Below are positions 1-12,000 of a DNA stretch of 64,000 nt, in pieces. The notes under the pieces were generated by a model. The model worked only from the letters and a program-made list of their open reading frames with translations. It did not search any database and was not told the origin of the DNA. Source of the DNA: Schistosoma mansoni (lineage: Eukaryota; Platyhelminthes; Trematoda; Strigeidida; Schistosomatidae); the NCBI RefSeq assembly GCF_000237925.1, contig NC_031495.1, forward strand, positions 56,896,108-56,960,107, read 5' to 3'. Every line of letters begins with the position of its first letter. Within the stretch, counting starts at the first letter, position 1. The position numbers were made by a program, and so were the translations under genes.

Positions 1-1019
1 TTGCTATAATCTCTTTAACTGGAGAAAATGTGTTTTTCGAGTTCTCTCCAAAATTGATGATTTTCGCGTTTCCACAAAGTAGGTATGTTAAGATTCACGG
101 GGCAGATATGCGATCCGGTATGACCCGTTGATAGAAACTTACCAGGAAGTTGAACGTGCTTAATTGCCTGACTGCCGTCGGTTATTGGTAATCTAGAATG
201 GCCGACACTTGTTTCCAGAAAGTGAATATCTTGAGCAATAATAGTATGTCCGAGGAAGTACAGGGAGTTGGTGCTGATTTGACATTTCTGAATTATCTCT
301 GTAATGTCGTGATTTTTACTCGTTCAGAAACAAGTTCTAGATTTTGGAGGTGAGATGCTCTGTCCGGATTTGTGATCAAGTAGTCATCTACATACCCAAG
401 CACGAAATGGAGACCTTTTTAGTAGTCGTCGACGATTCTCTGGAAAGTTTGTACAGCATTTCTTAAACATAAAGGCATGAGCGAAACTTCGTAGAGTCCG
501 AGCGGAGTGGTGATAGCCGTTTTAGGGATGTCGTCCGCAGCCATAAAAATTTGGTCATATGTTTTAACCAGGTCGATTTTCGAATAAATAGTTGGGCCAT
601 TTAACGTAGCCGTTAAGTCGTGAGTGTGAGACAAAGTGTAATGATTGAGGGCGGTTTTCGTATTCAGTCATCGAAAATCGCTGGTCGGAAGTCAGTCATT
701 GCTGTTCTTTTTCGATAACACGTTCAAGGGAGGTACTCATGGACTACTTGGTGGCCTAATAATTCCCAAGTATATCACGTACTTGAATTTCTTCAGGTCC
801 TTCGCATTATGGGAGCTATACGGTGCGCTTTCGAAAATGTAAGTGGCACCGTAACGCACAGCGAATTCGGTCGCATTTAGTACAGTTCCGGAGGACTCGT
901 ACAGCATTCGCTGATAGAATGAATAGGTTCTATGCCTTATAGTAACTAAGGATAACCCACAACCAGGAAACAAAGCTCCAAAAACAGCTATCAGAAAAGT
1001 TTTTTTGTGGAGATTTTTA

Positions 1020-1265
1020 GTAATTTCATAGTTGAAATCGTGAGTCAATTTAAGTTAGATCACCATGAAAATCCTGGAAGCACTGGACGGCCGTTTCGTC
1101 CTATCGTGGGACTCCTCAGCAGTGCGAATCCACGATCCCGCCTTGCAGGATTCGAACCGAGGACCTATCAGTCTCGCTCGTGAGCGCTTACCCTCCAGAC
1201 CACTGAGCCGGGATCTAACGGTTTTAATGTCTTACTTCAACCAATCCACGAAATTGAGCAGTTGG
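1020..1265 (-). mobile_element. Sm-alpha-type SINE with hammerhead ribozyme (nested in gypsy fossil)
   Basis: On the - strand: the 3' part of the 5' region, a tRNA-like A box (GCTCAGTGGTCTGGA), a perfect B box (GGTTCGAATCC), then a hammerhead ribozyme and the common 3' segment ending near AGTCAATT. The same order recurs at 26.3-26.7, 27.6, 32.9 and 33.5 kb. tRNA-derived SINEs with hammerheads are known from schistosomes as Sm-alpha. This copy is 5'-truncated. Confidence 0.85.
1080..1125 (-). ncRNA. Hammerhead ribozyme, canonical core
   Basis: On the - strand, gcactg pairs perfectly with cagtgc (stem I). The core is CTGAGGAG, stem II GTCC/GGAC is closed by a loop, GAAAC follows, and the cleavage triplet is GTC. 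Stem III is only about 3 bp, as in the small type I hammerheads of animal retroelements. All conserved core bases are present. Confidence 0.85.
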
Positions 1266-2060
1266 TTTAGTATTTCCGCCTACTTACCTCCGTTTGCTCA
1301 AGTCTATGAGTAGATTTTGGTGTTGTAGTAGGTCGATACCAATGATTAACATAGAAACATCTGACAAGACGAAAGTCCAGTAAATGAGTGTGCTTAAAGC
1401 CACGTTAAGATACACATATATTCTACCATCTGTGGCAATTGATTTTCCTTTGGCCACCTGTAAGTTTAATATCGCTTCATGAGGACTGTCGTCAGAATTT
1501 CTTATAAGAAAGCTAACTTCTGAGTCAGTATCGACGAGATAGTGAACTGTCGTCATCAAATCAGTGATGTATTACGGACGAATATGCCCGCCTGATATGG
1601 CTGCCATTAACGCATGTCGGTAGGGAAGTTTCCTAGAAAGTTTTTCGTATCTGACGACTTGAGAGCTGAAAAACTGTAAGGTTTCCTGACATTTCCAGAA
1701 GACTTGCCACATTCATTGTATTGCCAACATCAGTCAGGATTATATGACTTTCGTTGTCTACAGATAACTCGTTTTTGTAACGAGCTTCGTTGAGGGGTTC
1801 TCTAGGGTCCACAATTATAATGAATATTAGGATAACGAGTAAGAGTATGATGGATCCTATCATTCGAGTCTTTTCTTTGACAGAATAAACCTCTGAACTG
1901 AAGGTTCTGTTGATCTCGAGAACTCGGTTGGCATATGCAGCCAAGTTGTCCTCAGCGTTATTTTGAAATCAGCTAAGAACCATCTGCACCTGTTGAAGAA
2001 GCTTAGACAAGAAGAACATTTTAGACAGGCCCTCGACGAAGATCTGTTGACCAATGACCC

Positions 2061-2870
2061 CGCACATACGTAGCTACATTTCTGTCACTGAGCCATGTTG
2101 CAGCTCGATGTTGTTGAAAAGCTGACCCGAAATTTGTTGGCCCGTTTGATCTCCACGATCAGGAATATCGTTCTTTAAAGTGTCAGGTTCCGAAACACCA
2201 CTAGTGTGCATACTGATTGTGACGTACCTGTTAAAATGACCCATTGTCTGAGAAGTCATGGTTTTTTCACAGATCCTACTCTGTTTCGAGAAGGAGTAAA
2301 AGATTTTCCAACATAATTATAGAGTGGTTGTAATCATGTCAGGTGTCAATTGGACTACTTAGAGCAATTAAAGTGGTGATAAAATAAGATGTACAAACCC
2401 AGAAAGTTTAACAGTACGGTTAGTCTTCATGTTATTATTCCATTGCAATGAATGATTTCATTCCTCCTCATCTGGTTACTACGTCACTCGGAAGAGTCTT
2501 AACAACAAAAGGTTATGCTTGTTTAAGTAAGTTCTAAAACGTTATAGGCAGCTTTTCGAACTGTTAGCCGCTGAAGGTTTTAGTGATCTTGGGATTTATT
2601 TTATTGTCAGTCGCAATTATGGTTGCAGACTACTCTTTTCACTAATTCGACTTACAAACTCAACATTTGGCTTAATCTAGTGTTTGAGATGTGATGCTCC
2701 GTGTTGATTGTTGAGGAGACCACTGGCTTGGAGTTATAATTCAGTTTACCTAATAAATCCTACTGGCTTATCAGCTGAAAGCATTTACACATCTTATACG
2801 AGACTATTTTCCGAGCTTTTAACTGCCCTCGCACTACTTTATTTCAACAAAGAAACGGATATTCATTACA
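2061..2870. other. Upstream region of CTDSPL2
   Basis: Contains the 5' untranslated region and probably the promoter. No TATA box is convincingly placed. Short open frames are not supported by any homology. Confidence 0.5.
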
Positions 2871-3033
2871 ATGCTTCGCAAAATTCATAGTTGGTCAGCC
2901 AGAAAGCGTCTTAGTGGATCAAGCTACCCATTAAGAAGAAAAGATCCTAAAACAACCCCAACAAGGACTAAAAAGCACCAAAAATGTATAAATTTCCGAA
3001 AATCCAGTCGCAAACCGACGGGACTACCGTCAG
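2871..3033 (+). CDS. CTDSPL2: CTDSPL2 exon 1 (basic N-terminus, start codon)
   Basis: Encodes residues 1-54, starting [14 protein letters not shown] and rich in Arg/Lys, which suggests a nuclear localisation region. The donor is cag|gtgggt. The exon ends one base into a codon, matching the two-base start of exon 2. This part is poorly conserved in the family, so the start is the least certain element of the model. Confidence 0.75.
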
Positions 3034-6000
3034 GTGGGTTTCTGTTGAGGGATGCGTTTTCCTTAAATGCTATACCTCCTGATGATCTAGTTAATTCTCT
3101 GTTAAGCTTTGTTCACGAGTTAGCCCATAACTGGTGGGACTATAGTCTATGAACAAACTTTGAGCGACTCCTTAATGAGCTTAAGAATGCCCACCTACTT
3201 ACTGCTTTGTAACCATCACTAGGGCTAAATGAGGGTTACAAAGCAGTTTGAAGAAAAAGTTATGATTTACAACCAATTCTTAGGACTAGAAGTTAGGTTT
3301 ATGGTTTTCATCACGAACTGACATAACGTAGAATGCCAAGACGCTATTTAGTCAAATGAGTTTTGTACTAAACTCTAAGACCTGTTATCCTAAATCCGAC
3401 TGATTCGTCCATAAATTATAGTCTCGTCATTAAATGTCCGTTTTACTTACACGTTTCAACATCCGGGCATATTGGGACCTTTCTTATTTAGATGTACAAC
3501 TTCAAAGCATTTAGGCTCTTAGTGTAAGACATCAAGATTTTAATAATTTCCCTAAAGCTCCTCAGGCCAGTTTTCGTCACTGAGATTTTTACAGACATAA
3601 CATTCATTTCTAAAACCTTAGTATCTTAAGCACATAAAGTTATTAGTAGTCTGAAATTAATACCCATCTGAATCATTTGGTAAGTGAACAATATTTTAAA
3701 ACTCTAGATCACCTATTTGAGAACCGTATGTATTCAGGTGTATGCGCATCGTTATGGCAATAAATTTGTTGGTGTCTGTACGTGATCCCCTCACTTCTAT
3801 CACAATGCACTTAATAATTTACTCTTGTCAGCTGTAAAAAGGTACAGTTTTCACTAAATTAAAAGTCTTGAGTCAAAGGAATTGTATCCCTGTCGAAAGT
3901 AGTTCCCCACCAAGCATAGGTTGGGTCTACAATCCGTCGGTTCAGTCCTGCTCCATACACGAGGGACCTGAATTTTTCAAGTTAAGGATGTTCGGCAACT
4001 CCATATGCTCGATCACCATTGTCTCCAAAGGATTGCTGATATCCAGTAGTAACACCCATTAATGACCTCGAGGTTAGCTACCAGTTGGGTCATAGATGAT
4101 AATTCGATTTGTCACCCTGAAACATCGACTTCAGTAGCTTGGACTTGTGTTACGAAAATCATCCCAGGATATTGTACATCGTTTATTGATTGCTGGTGGT
4201 GGGATGGGATGGCAGTATTTATGTGTAATAAAAAAACGTGACATAGACATGCCCATACTTATATGCCACATTAGTCCTGATGATATTCTGATAACTAAAT
4301 ATCCTCTCATCAAGAGCCTATATGTATTTTGTGTTATCTCGGTGGTCCATTAATTCTGCGTGGTCAGATTTAAGAATTAGATCAAACCCAGCAACATGTT
4401 ACTAAGGTTATGTTATTAGGAATCTTATAGTTGCAGCTTTTCACAGATAAGCATTGACTGTTCATTTGAAGAAAATAAAACCAGTTAGTCAGTTTTCGAC
4501 TCAACTGTTTAGATATACTGACTGATACAGTTATTCGGTTTGCGGTTGGTGTTTTTTCCAAGTTTTGTATTAAAGTGATAGCATTTTAATTTATCTCCCC
4601 ACTTTAGTCGCAAAACCAAGAGCGCGGAAAGTCCACAAAGCACCTATCCCGGAATCTCAAAGTGTGACTAACCAAAATGTAAGTATTGATTTTATACCAG
4701 TTATGTCGTTCATCCCTCTATTGTTTCGTAACATTATACAATCAACTATTAGTAACTTATTTTATATGTAGAGTCTTATAACGGCTACTGGAACTTAATT
4801 TTAAATTCAAACTAACCATAATCCATAGTTGGAAGTTATGAGAACTTTTTAATTTATTCTCCTAAATCTTAGTGTCATCTCATACTTTCTATTCGTTCAC
4901 AGCTAAAACATTATCTCCATAACGAAACGTATTTTTGTTAAATTTCAGCTGCCAGATGATGTAGATATTCAGGTCCCTTCAGTTTGTAATCATCATAATT
5001 CTGCTCATACGAAAATTCACCGTAATAACTTCATAGACCCTCCAAATTTACCTTCACCGTTGTGTGTTTCTGATTCTTGTGAAAATGCTAACGAACAGTT
5101 ATATCATAACTGTCAAAACCTTCATGATAATTCAGAAAATGATCGTATATTATCAGAGCTACAAAGTACATCGAAAACAGAATCATTGGTGGAAATTAGT
5201 ACAAACAATTACTTACCTGTAAAACCAAACCCAAGTGTTACGCTTATTGAATGCACTGAGCGATTTACTTTTCCGAATTCGATTACCAGTTCAGATCAAC
5301 AAGTCGATTCATCTAATGACATTAAACCTCACTTATTCAGAGAGGTTGGATTTATTGGCGAGGATGAAACTATGCAGCCTTCCGACGAGGAAAGTGAACC
5401 AAGCGATTCTTCGTCTTCTATCGCTCCTCCGCAAGAACTTTCTACGGAAATCTCTGCAATTGAAGAGTGCGATGACGGAGATTTCGAAGAAGCTGATGCG
5501 TAAGTCCCCACCTTTACAGATCACCAGTGACCTCCCTTGTCAACAATGTAAAATACCTGAAGGCCAGTTAAACTAACTAATACTAACATCTTATTTTTGT
5601 GATCAAACGTAACTGGTTTTCATGTCAATAACCTTATTAGTACTTACCTCACCTCTGGTTTCCTTAAGGTGTTAGTGCGGTTGCGTTCTGTAGACTGCTT
5701 TTCCGCAAAGCTTTTACGAACTGTAAGTATTGTCACACGGCTCAGACCATCGTTTTCTGTTACATTTCATGTGTAAGGAATACATTTCCTTAACCAAAAA
5801 ACTTCATTGACCTCTTGATAAATTTAAACCGCAGGAACAAGATTTTCAGGGACTTTTCTTGACTATATTTTATTTAATACCAAAATCGTCTATTAATTTC
5901 AGATTACGCAACTCGTCCCCAAGAAGTTTGATCTAAATTTCACCCAGATTAGGATAGTGACCAAGCGGTCCATGTTAGATATGGTGCAGTGTTGAATAAC

Positions 6001-9000
6001 TTTAATTTCCCCACACCCCAGATAAAGCGTATAAATCCAAATGAAAATGAAGAAAGCTGAGTAATTTTAGATATCGACTATACTATCGGCATGTTTCGCT
6101 GAATACCCTATCACTTAGGAAAGTCCACTGGAATCCGTGGTCCAATTTTTTCTTGGTGATTCAATAAATTAGTCGAGTTTTTCACTTCACTTTTCATCAT
6201 ACATTTGCGTCCTTCCAATTCGTTAGGTACCGGTTGCATCTTAGTACATTGCCAAATGAGTTGTTACTAAGATCCTCATTTTACTCTCAGTTGTAAGTTT
6301 CTGTGAACATTAATACTGCATACTGCTTTTATCTGGTTATTATCAGTGACTGTAAGATTTATCCACTGCCCACTGTTCCAGTTATTTTATTGGAGGTTTA
6401 TTCTTTAACATCATAGTATCGTAGAAGTTTCATTCGTTTCGCACTTTTATTTCCAGATATGCCTTCATCCGCAGCCTCCCACCACTGCCTCCTGATATTA
6501 TTTGTCGTCCACCAGCGCTGCCGAAAAAAACACGCTCCTCTCCAGAGTTTTGCTTAGTTCTTGATTTAGATGAAACTTTGGTTCATTGTAGTCTGAACCC
6601 TCTTTTGGACGCTCAGTTTATTTTCCAAGTTGTTTTTCAAGGTGTTGTCTACATGGTACGTTATCAAATTATATTTTCCTAATGTTATGCAAGTCAGAAT
6701 ATAGCATTAGATCACAGGATCGCTGTCATAATTATAGCATGTATCCTGTTTTGGAGGATTTATGTTTTTATTTGACGGAATTTTCGGTTGTCAAAATCAA
6801 TGAATAGGATGTTAATCGATCAATGAACGCTGTTATATAGCTTGAGTGGGTGGTATCTACTCATAAGATCGTATTTTTGAATTGAGCAATCGAATGATTA
6901 GAAATCAAAGACAAGACCACTAGTCAAATGAAGTTTTTCATGTACTAAAATAACATGATTTGCAGAATGCAAACGCAAAAGAAACATGATAACATAGCCA
7001 TAGGTGATTGGAGAAAATTAGCTTGTATGTCACTCATTGTTCTCCAAGTAATTAAGGAGTCTATTAGGTCTGATTTTGGAGCATAATATCATATCCTATA
7101 TATTAGATTTTCCCTCATTATAATATCGGCTATTAAAGACATCTGTTTACTTTATTCACCTAGTTTAGTTTACCATAGAACTACGTTTATATGAATGCTA
7201 AGTTGGTGTATAAATTATGTGGTGCAGTGGATTTTTGTAACTTTTTTTTACGCTATCCAGGTGTACGTCCGAATTCGACCACACTTATACGAATTTCTTA
7301 CCAATGTATCTGAACACTTCGAAGTTGTGCTTTTTACAGCTAGCACGAAAGTATACGCTGATCGTCTTGTAAACTTGATCGATCCTAAAAAGAAATGGAT
7401 CAAGTAAGTTTTTTTGTTCTGCGCACTTCATCTGTTACATGTTTATTATCTCACAGACCTACAAACTAGCATTTTATCATTGTATTTGTTATTTTAAATT
7501 GACGTTTTATTGTCAATCATAGCTCATGTTACCGTAACCTTTTTGATTACTACGGAACCTAATGTCTTCTGTTACATTGAATTGTAATCAACCTGTTAAT
7601 TTCCTGAAGGTTGATTATGAGCGAGACACAATATTATCCCCGATGATACGTTAGATGCCACTCAAATTTCTTTTACGAAGAAGCATTGGTTTAATTCCTA
7701 GTTTCAGCTAGTCCTCACAAAAATAGTATATCACATACTTCAAATGTCTTGGAAGTTTGTTTACTTTCGCCAATTTTTATAATTGTAGACATGTTAACAC
7801 GGCTGTGGTTTTCCCTGTATTGTTTCACTCCTGATTAGGTGTAGGATATATTCTCGGAGGCGTAGGAATTGGATTACCATTGCAGTTTAGTGATGTTTAA
7901 GCATTATGATACAGTTATTCTTTCCGACAATATACTTTTGAAGTTATCTTCTTTTTCATCTTATTCTAACTATTTTTGTACCAGATTACACTTTTTTCGG
8001 TAAGAGCTTGTTTGACTTTGACATATAAATACTAAGTTGCAAAATTTTTCCCGTTCTAGGCATAGATTATTCCGTGAACACTGTGTCTGTGTAAATGGTA
8101 ATTACGTCAAAGACTTACGAGTCCTAGGCCGAGACCTCCGCAAAACTGTGATTATTGATAATTCTCCTCAGGCGTTTGGCTATCAGGTATTTGGTTTATT
8201 GTTGTTAATTACTTTCAACTAATGTGTTATTACAGTATTCTTTTGGGAAATATTTTTAGTGCGCCATCACATGATTATCACATGATTATTTCTACCAGCA
8301 TAAATGCGTAATTGATATTATCAGTTTTCATTCATTCGGTTTTTTCACTTATCTCCTCTTGGTGCGCTAACTTTGGATGTGACTAATATAGTTCTCATTG
8401 TTTCTGCTTGCATCTGCCTCCTACTAGAGTCACAGTAAGGAGTCAGTCACCCACATAAGGAAGCTCTTGATATGATGCTGATTCTTGCTTCGTGTGACTT
8501 TTATGGATCATTTGATCCAAATTTGTTGGTGGACCTTGATTTCCAGTGTTCAGTCAGTCTGTCAGCTACAACGTAGGACCAGGCACACATATGCATCAGT
8601 CCAAGTTGCCATATCTCGTTAGCACTCAGTTCTAACAGAAGACTGCATTTTTCCGGCGTCTTCACCAAACAGGACTATGTCATCTGCGTATTCTAGGTCG
8701 CTTAGTGGAGCTACTGGCAGGAGATCAATTCCTGAAAATTCAGTCGAAGAGAGTGTTATTTCCAGCAATAGGTCTATAATGAAGTTAAACAAAAATGAGG
8801 ATAGTGGACAGCCTTGTCGGACACCACTTGAGGTTGTAAAATCATATGACAGTTCGCCATAAGCTCTCACTCGACTGGTAGTGTTCGAGTAAAGAGCCTT
8901 CACAAGGTTTATGTACTTCTCAGGTACACCTTTCAATGACAGACACTGCCACAGAACCTCTCGGTCTACAGAGTCAAATGCTGCTTTCAAGTCAAGAAAA

Positions 9001-12000
9001 ACTATCATTGTCGGACGCCGATAAGCATGTCTGTGCTCTAAAACTTGACGAATGGTGAATATGTGGTCGATGCAGCCACGACCAGGTCTGAAGCCAGCCT
9101 GATTTTCCCGTGTTTGCAGTTCACGAGTCTTAGTTAGGCGCCCGATAATTATTGAGGCTAGTATTTTAGATGCTATGTTAGTCAGACTAATCCCTCTATG
9201 GTTATCGCAGGATGATTTTGGCCCCTTCTTATATATTGGGACAATCAGAGATTGTGACCAGTCAGATGGGATTACGTCCGTCTCCCAGATTTTAGTCAGA
9301 ATATTAGTCAACCTAGTCGCTAAAATTGGGCCACCATCTGCTCTTCCTCGTTTCAGATTACTTATAGCCTTTTGAACTTCAGGTAGAGTCGGGGGACCTA
9401 CTTCAATGTTCCATTCAGGTTTTCTGCGAATAGTGGGTAGTTGTGCAGTAGCTGAAGGCCAGTTGAACTGCTGCTTAAAGTGTTCTGCCCATCGTTCTAA
9501 ACGTCTGGGCTGAGAGCAGATAAGGGTTCCGTCTTTTTCGGAGATCGTTTCACTTACACTTGACTTATTAATTCCGGTTTCTTTTATTAGTCTGAAGAGT
9601 TGCCTGGTGTTGCCTACAGCCGCTATCTTTTCCATCTCTTTTGCTTTCGTTGCCCACCACTGCTCACGATCGTTCCTTAGACTTTTAGTCAACCTTGATC
9701 TAATTTGTTTACGCTCTTCGTCGTGTTCAGAGCCTGATGGGATGGATTTACGCGAATCCATCAGTGAAATAGACTTGGAAGAAATCCATTGGTTTTTTGG
9801 AACCCTATGGTTTAAATAACTAATAGATGTGACTGCTGTTTCCACAGCTGTTCGTATGTCTTTCCAAGCAGCATCTGGGTCAGTCTCGTTTACAGAACTG
9901 CCTAGATGTGAACTCAGTTGTTTCTGGAATTCGCATTTGGCTTTCTCGTCCTCCAGTTCAATCCTAATGGGTCTTCTTAGTGTAGTTTTCCTGCGTCCAT
10001 TGAGGCGCAGACAAATGCGAGCTCGTATTAAAGCGTGATCAGAGTCTAAACAAGTATTCCAATACGAGCGACAATCTTCTATCGAGCCTCTCCAACGATG
10101 ACTGATGACAATATGGTCTATTTGAGTCCATCGTTGGTTTGGTGAAGGTGGTCGCCATGTTAGGCGATGTCTTTCCTTATGCTTAAAATTAGTGCTTGCT
10201 AAAAATAAACGATTGTCTGAGCATAGTTGCAACAGACGATCACCGTTATCGGTTCGTTGAGCCGGAATACTAAAACACCCACCTAAATGTCTTTCTGTTT
10301 GATTTAAGCTGCCTACCTGGGCATTAAAGTCACCCGCTACGACTACTATGTCTGAGCGCTTAGCTTTCTGTAGAGGTCATCTTTCACTTCATCATGGCTG
10401 CAATCAGTGGGAGCGTAGGCAGAAACGACGAAAAGGCAACGAAGTGTGTCCCTATCCTTCCGAGTTCTTACGGATCCATTCAGCCGGACAACACACAGGC
10501 GACTGTTAACGGGGATCCATTCTAGTAGTGCTTGTTCTGCCCTCGTACTTAGTGCTATGCCTACACCTGCCAGTCCACGAGAACTAGTCATGGGGTCGCC
10601 AGATACACGGGGGGTGTATTCCGTTGGCTGTCCATTTTGGCGAGGCGATGTCAAGTGAATGACCACACTGGGATCCTGTATGCGTGTTTCGGAGACACAG
10701 CATACATCAATGGTACGAGATTCTAGGGTCTTAGCCAAGGAGGCCTGCTGACTTAGGGTACGGTACGGTGAAGGCTCCAATGTGTAGTTTGGAGCGAGGT
10801 TTTAGTAGACCTGGGACAGCGTTTCGCGCACTAGAATCGCTGGCCATGGTGACACTTGAGGAGGAAACCGAAAGAGAAAGTTTAGTGTTGAAAGTCAAGG
10901 TAGAAGGAATAGTAGGAATTGAAGAAGGAGATTGATTATGAATACAGTGGTTTTGAGTGCTGTTTGAGGTATGAGGGCAGTTATCAATTCCCGGTTGCCC
11001 ACACTGTGGAAGGGTTCTTTTAGAGGTACCTGAAAAGGAAATTGGGTGAGAAGTGGTCTTAATGACCTGAGAGCGTGACCGCAATGCCCAAGGGACAGCT
11101 GCTTGAGGTCGGTCACACACGACCTTCTTGTGGGTAGTTTTTGTGTTAGCTCCGTTCTTTAAAGGACCTTACCGCCGGAGACGGATATCCGTGGGATAAG
11201 GCAAGGTGTGCATTTTTAGGGTCGACCTTTTCTAACTCCACCCCTCCTTGTGGGAAGGCAGCATCGCTGTCACGCTGGTTGTCTGAAGGAAACACCTTAC
11301 TGCTGTCACACCTCTGTACAGTCAGCAGTACGACTTCACCTTCGGACCTTGGATTTGCTGCTCTCAGTCTCACCGCTCTTCAAACGGCCTGCCTGGCATG
11401 GTAGGACCTTGAGGAACGATTGGTTCATCACGATAGGCAAGCCCGACTACCACGTCAAGGTAGCAGCAACGGTCTTGTGTTAATTTAATTCTATTCGTAG
11501 CAATGTAATTATTAGTGTGTGTTAATAACACTGCACACACAGTGGTGAATTTATGAAATCAGCCATCAGAAAGGTTGGCACTCAAAATGTATGGTTATTG
11601 AATAATGAGGTTTGATTAGCAGTGACGATGGAAATAATTTTTCTCATACCCGGACTTCCCGGTTGCCCACACCGTGGAAGGGTTCTTTTAGAGGTACCTG
11701 AAAAGGAAATTGGGTGAGAAGTGGTCTTAATGACCTGAGAGCGTGACCGCAGTGCCCAAGGGACAACTGCTTGAGGTCGGTCACACACGACCTTCTTGTG
11801 GGTAGTTTTTGTGTTAGCTCCGTTCTTTAAAGGACCTTACCGCCGGAGACGGATATCCGTGGGATAAGGCAAGGTGTGCATTTTTAGGGTCGACCTTTTC
11901 TAACTCCACCCCTCCTTGTGGGAAGGCAGCATCGCTGTCACGCTGGTTGTCTGAAGGAAACACCTTACTGCTGTCACACCTCTGTACAGTCAGCAGTACG

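Larger units (their letters stand above)
1..2060 (-). mobile_element. Ty3/gypsy-type LTR retrotransposon fossil (gag-protease-RT remains)
   Basis: Read on the - strand it holds, in the usual order, a gag-like stretch (about 2050-1630), an aspartic protease core with LVDTDSEVS (about 1560-1285) and a reverse transcriptase region (about 860-300) with typical gypsy signatures (LGIIRP, DIPKTAITTPLGLYE, YVDD). The DIPKTAITTP pattern points to the CsRn1/Boudicca lineage of flukes. It is broken in several places, runs off the left edge, and has a SINE inserted between the protease and RT regions. No LTR was seen at the right end, whose position is approximate. Clearly an old, inactive copy. Confidence 0.85.

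Noticed and set aside
1130-1225. Possible tRNA genes (A and B boxes at 1.1, 26.2, 26.5, 27.7, 33.0 and 59.1 kb)
   Set aside because: No cloverleaf can be completed and all sit in the same order before a hammerhead, so they are SINE promoters and not tRNA genes.
2074-2259. Extension of the gypsy fossil to about 2260
   Set aside because: The 61-codon - strand frame shows no gag signature I can recognise, so the fossil is ended near 2060 with the edge left open.
5235-5576. 113-codon frame overlapping CTDSPL2 exon 3
   Set aside because: Alternative frame of a genuine exon; the exon's own frame joins in phase with both neighbours.
8677-10038. Plus-strand open frames of 61-70 codons across LINE A
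   Set aside because: Antisense shadows of the RT/endonuclease frame on the - strand.
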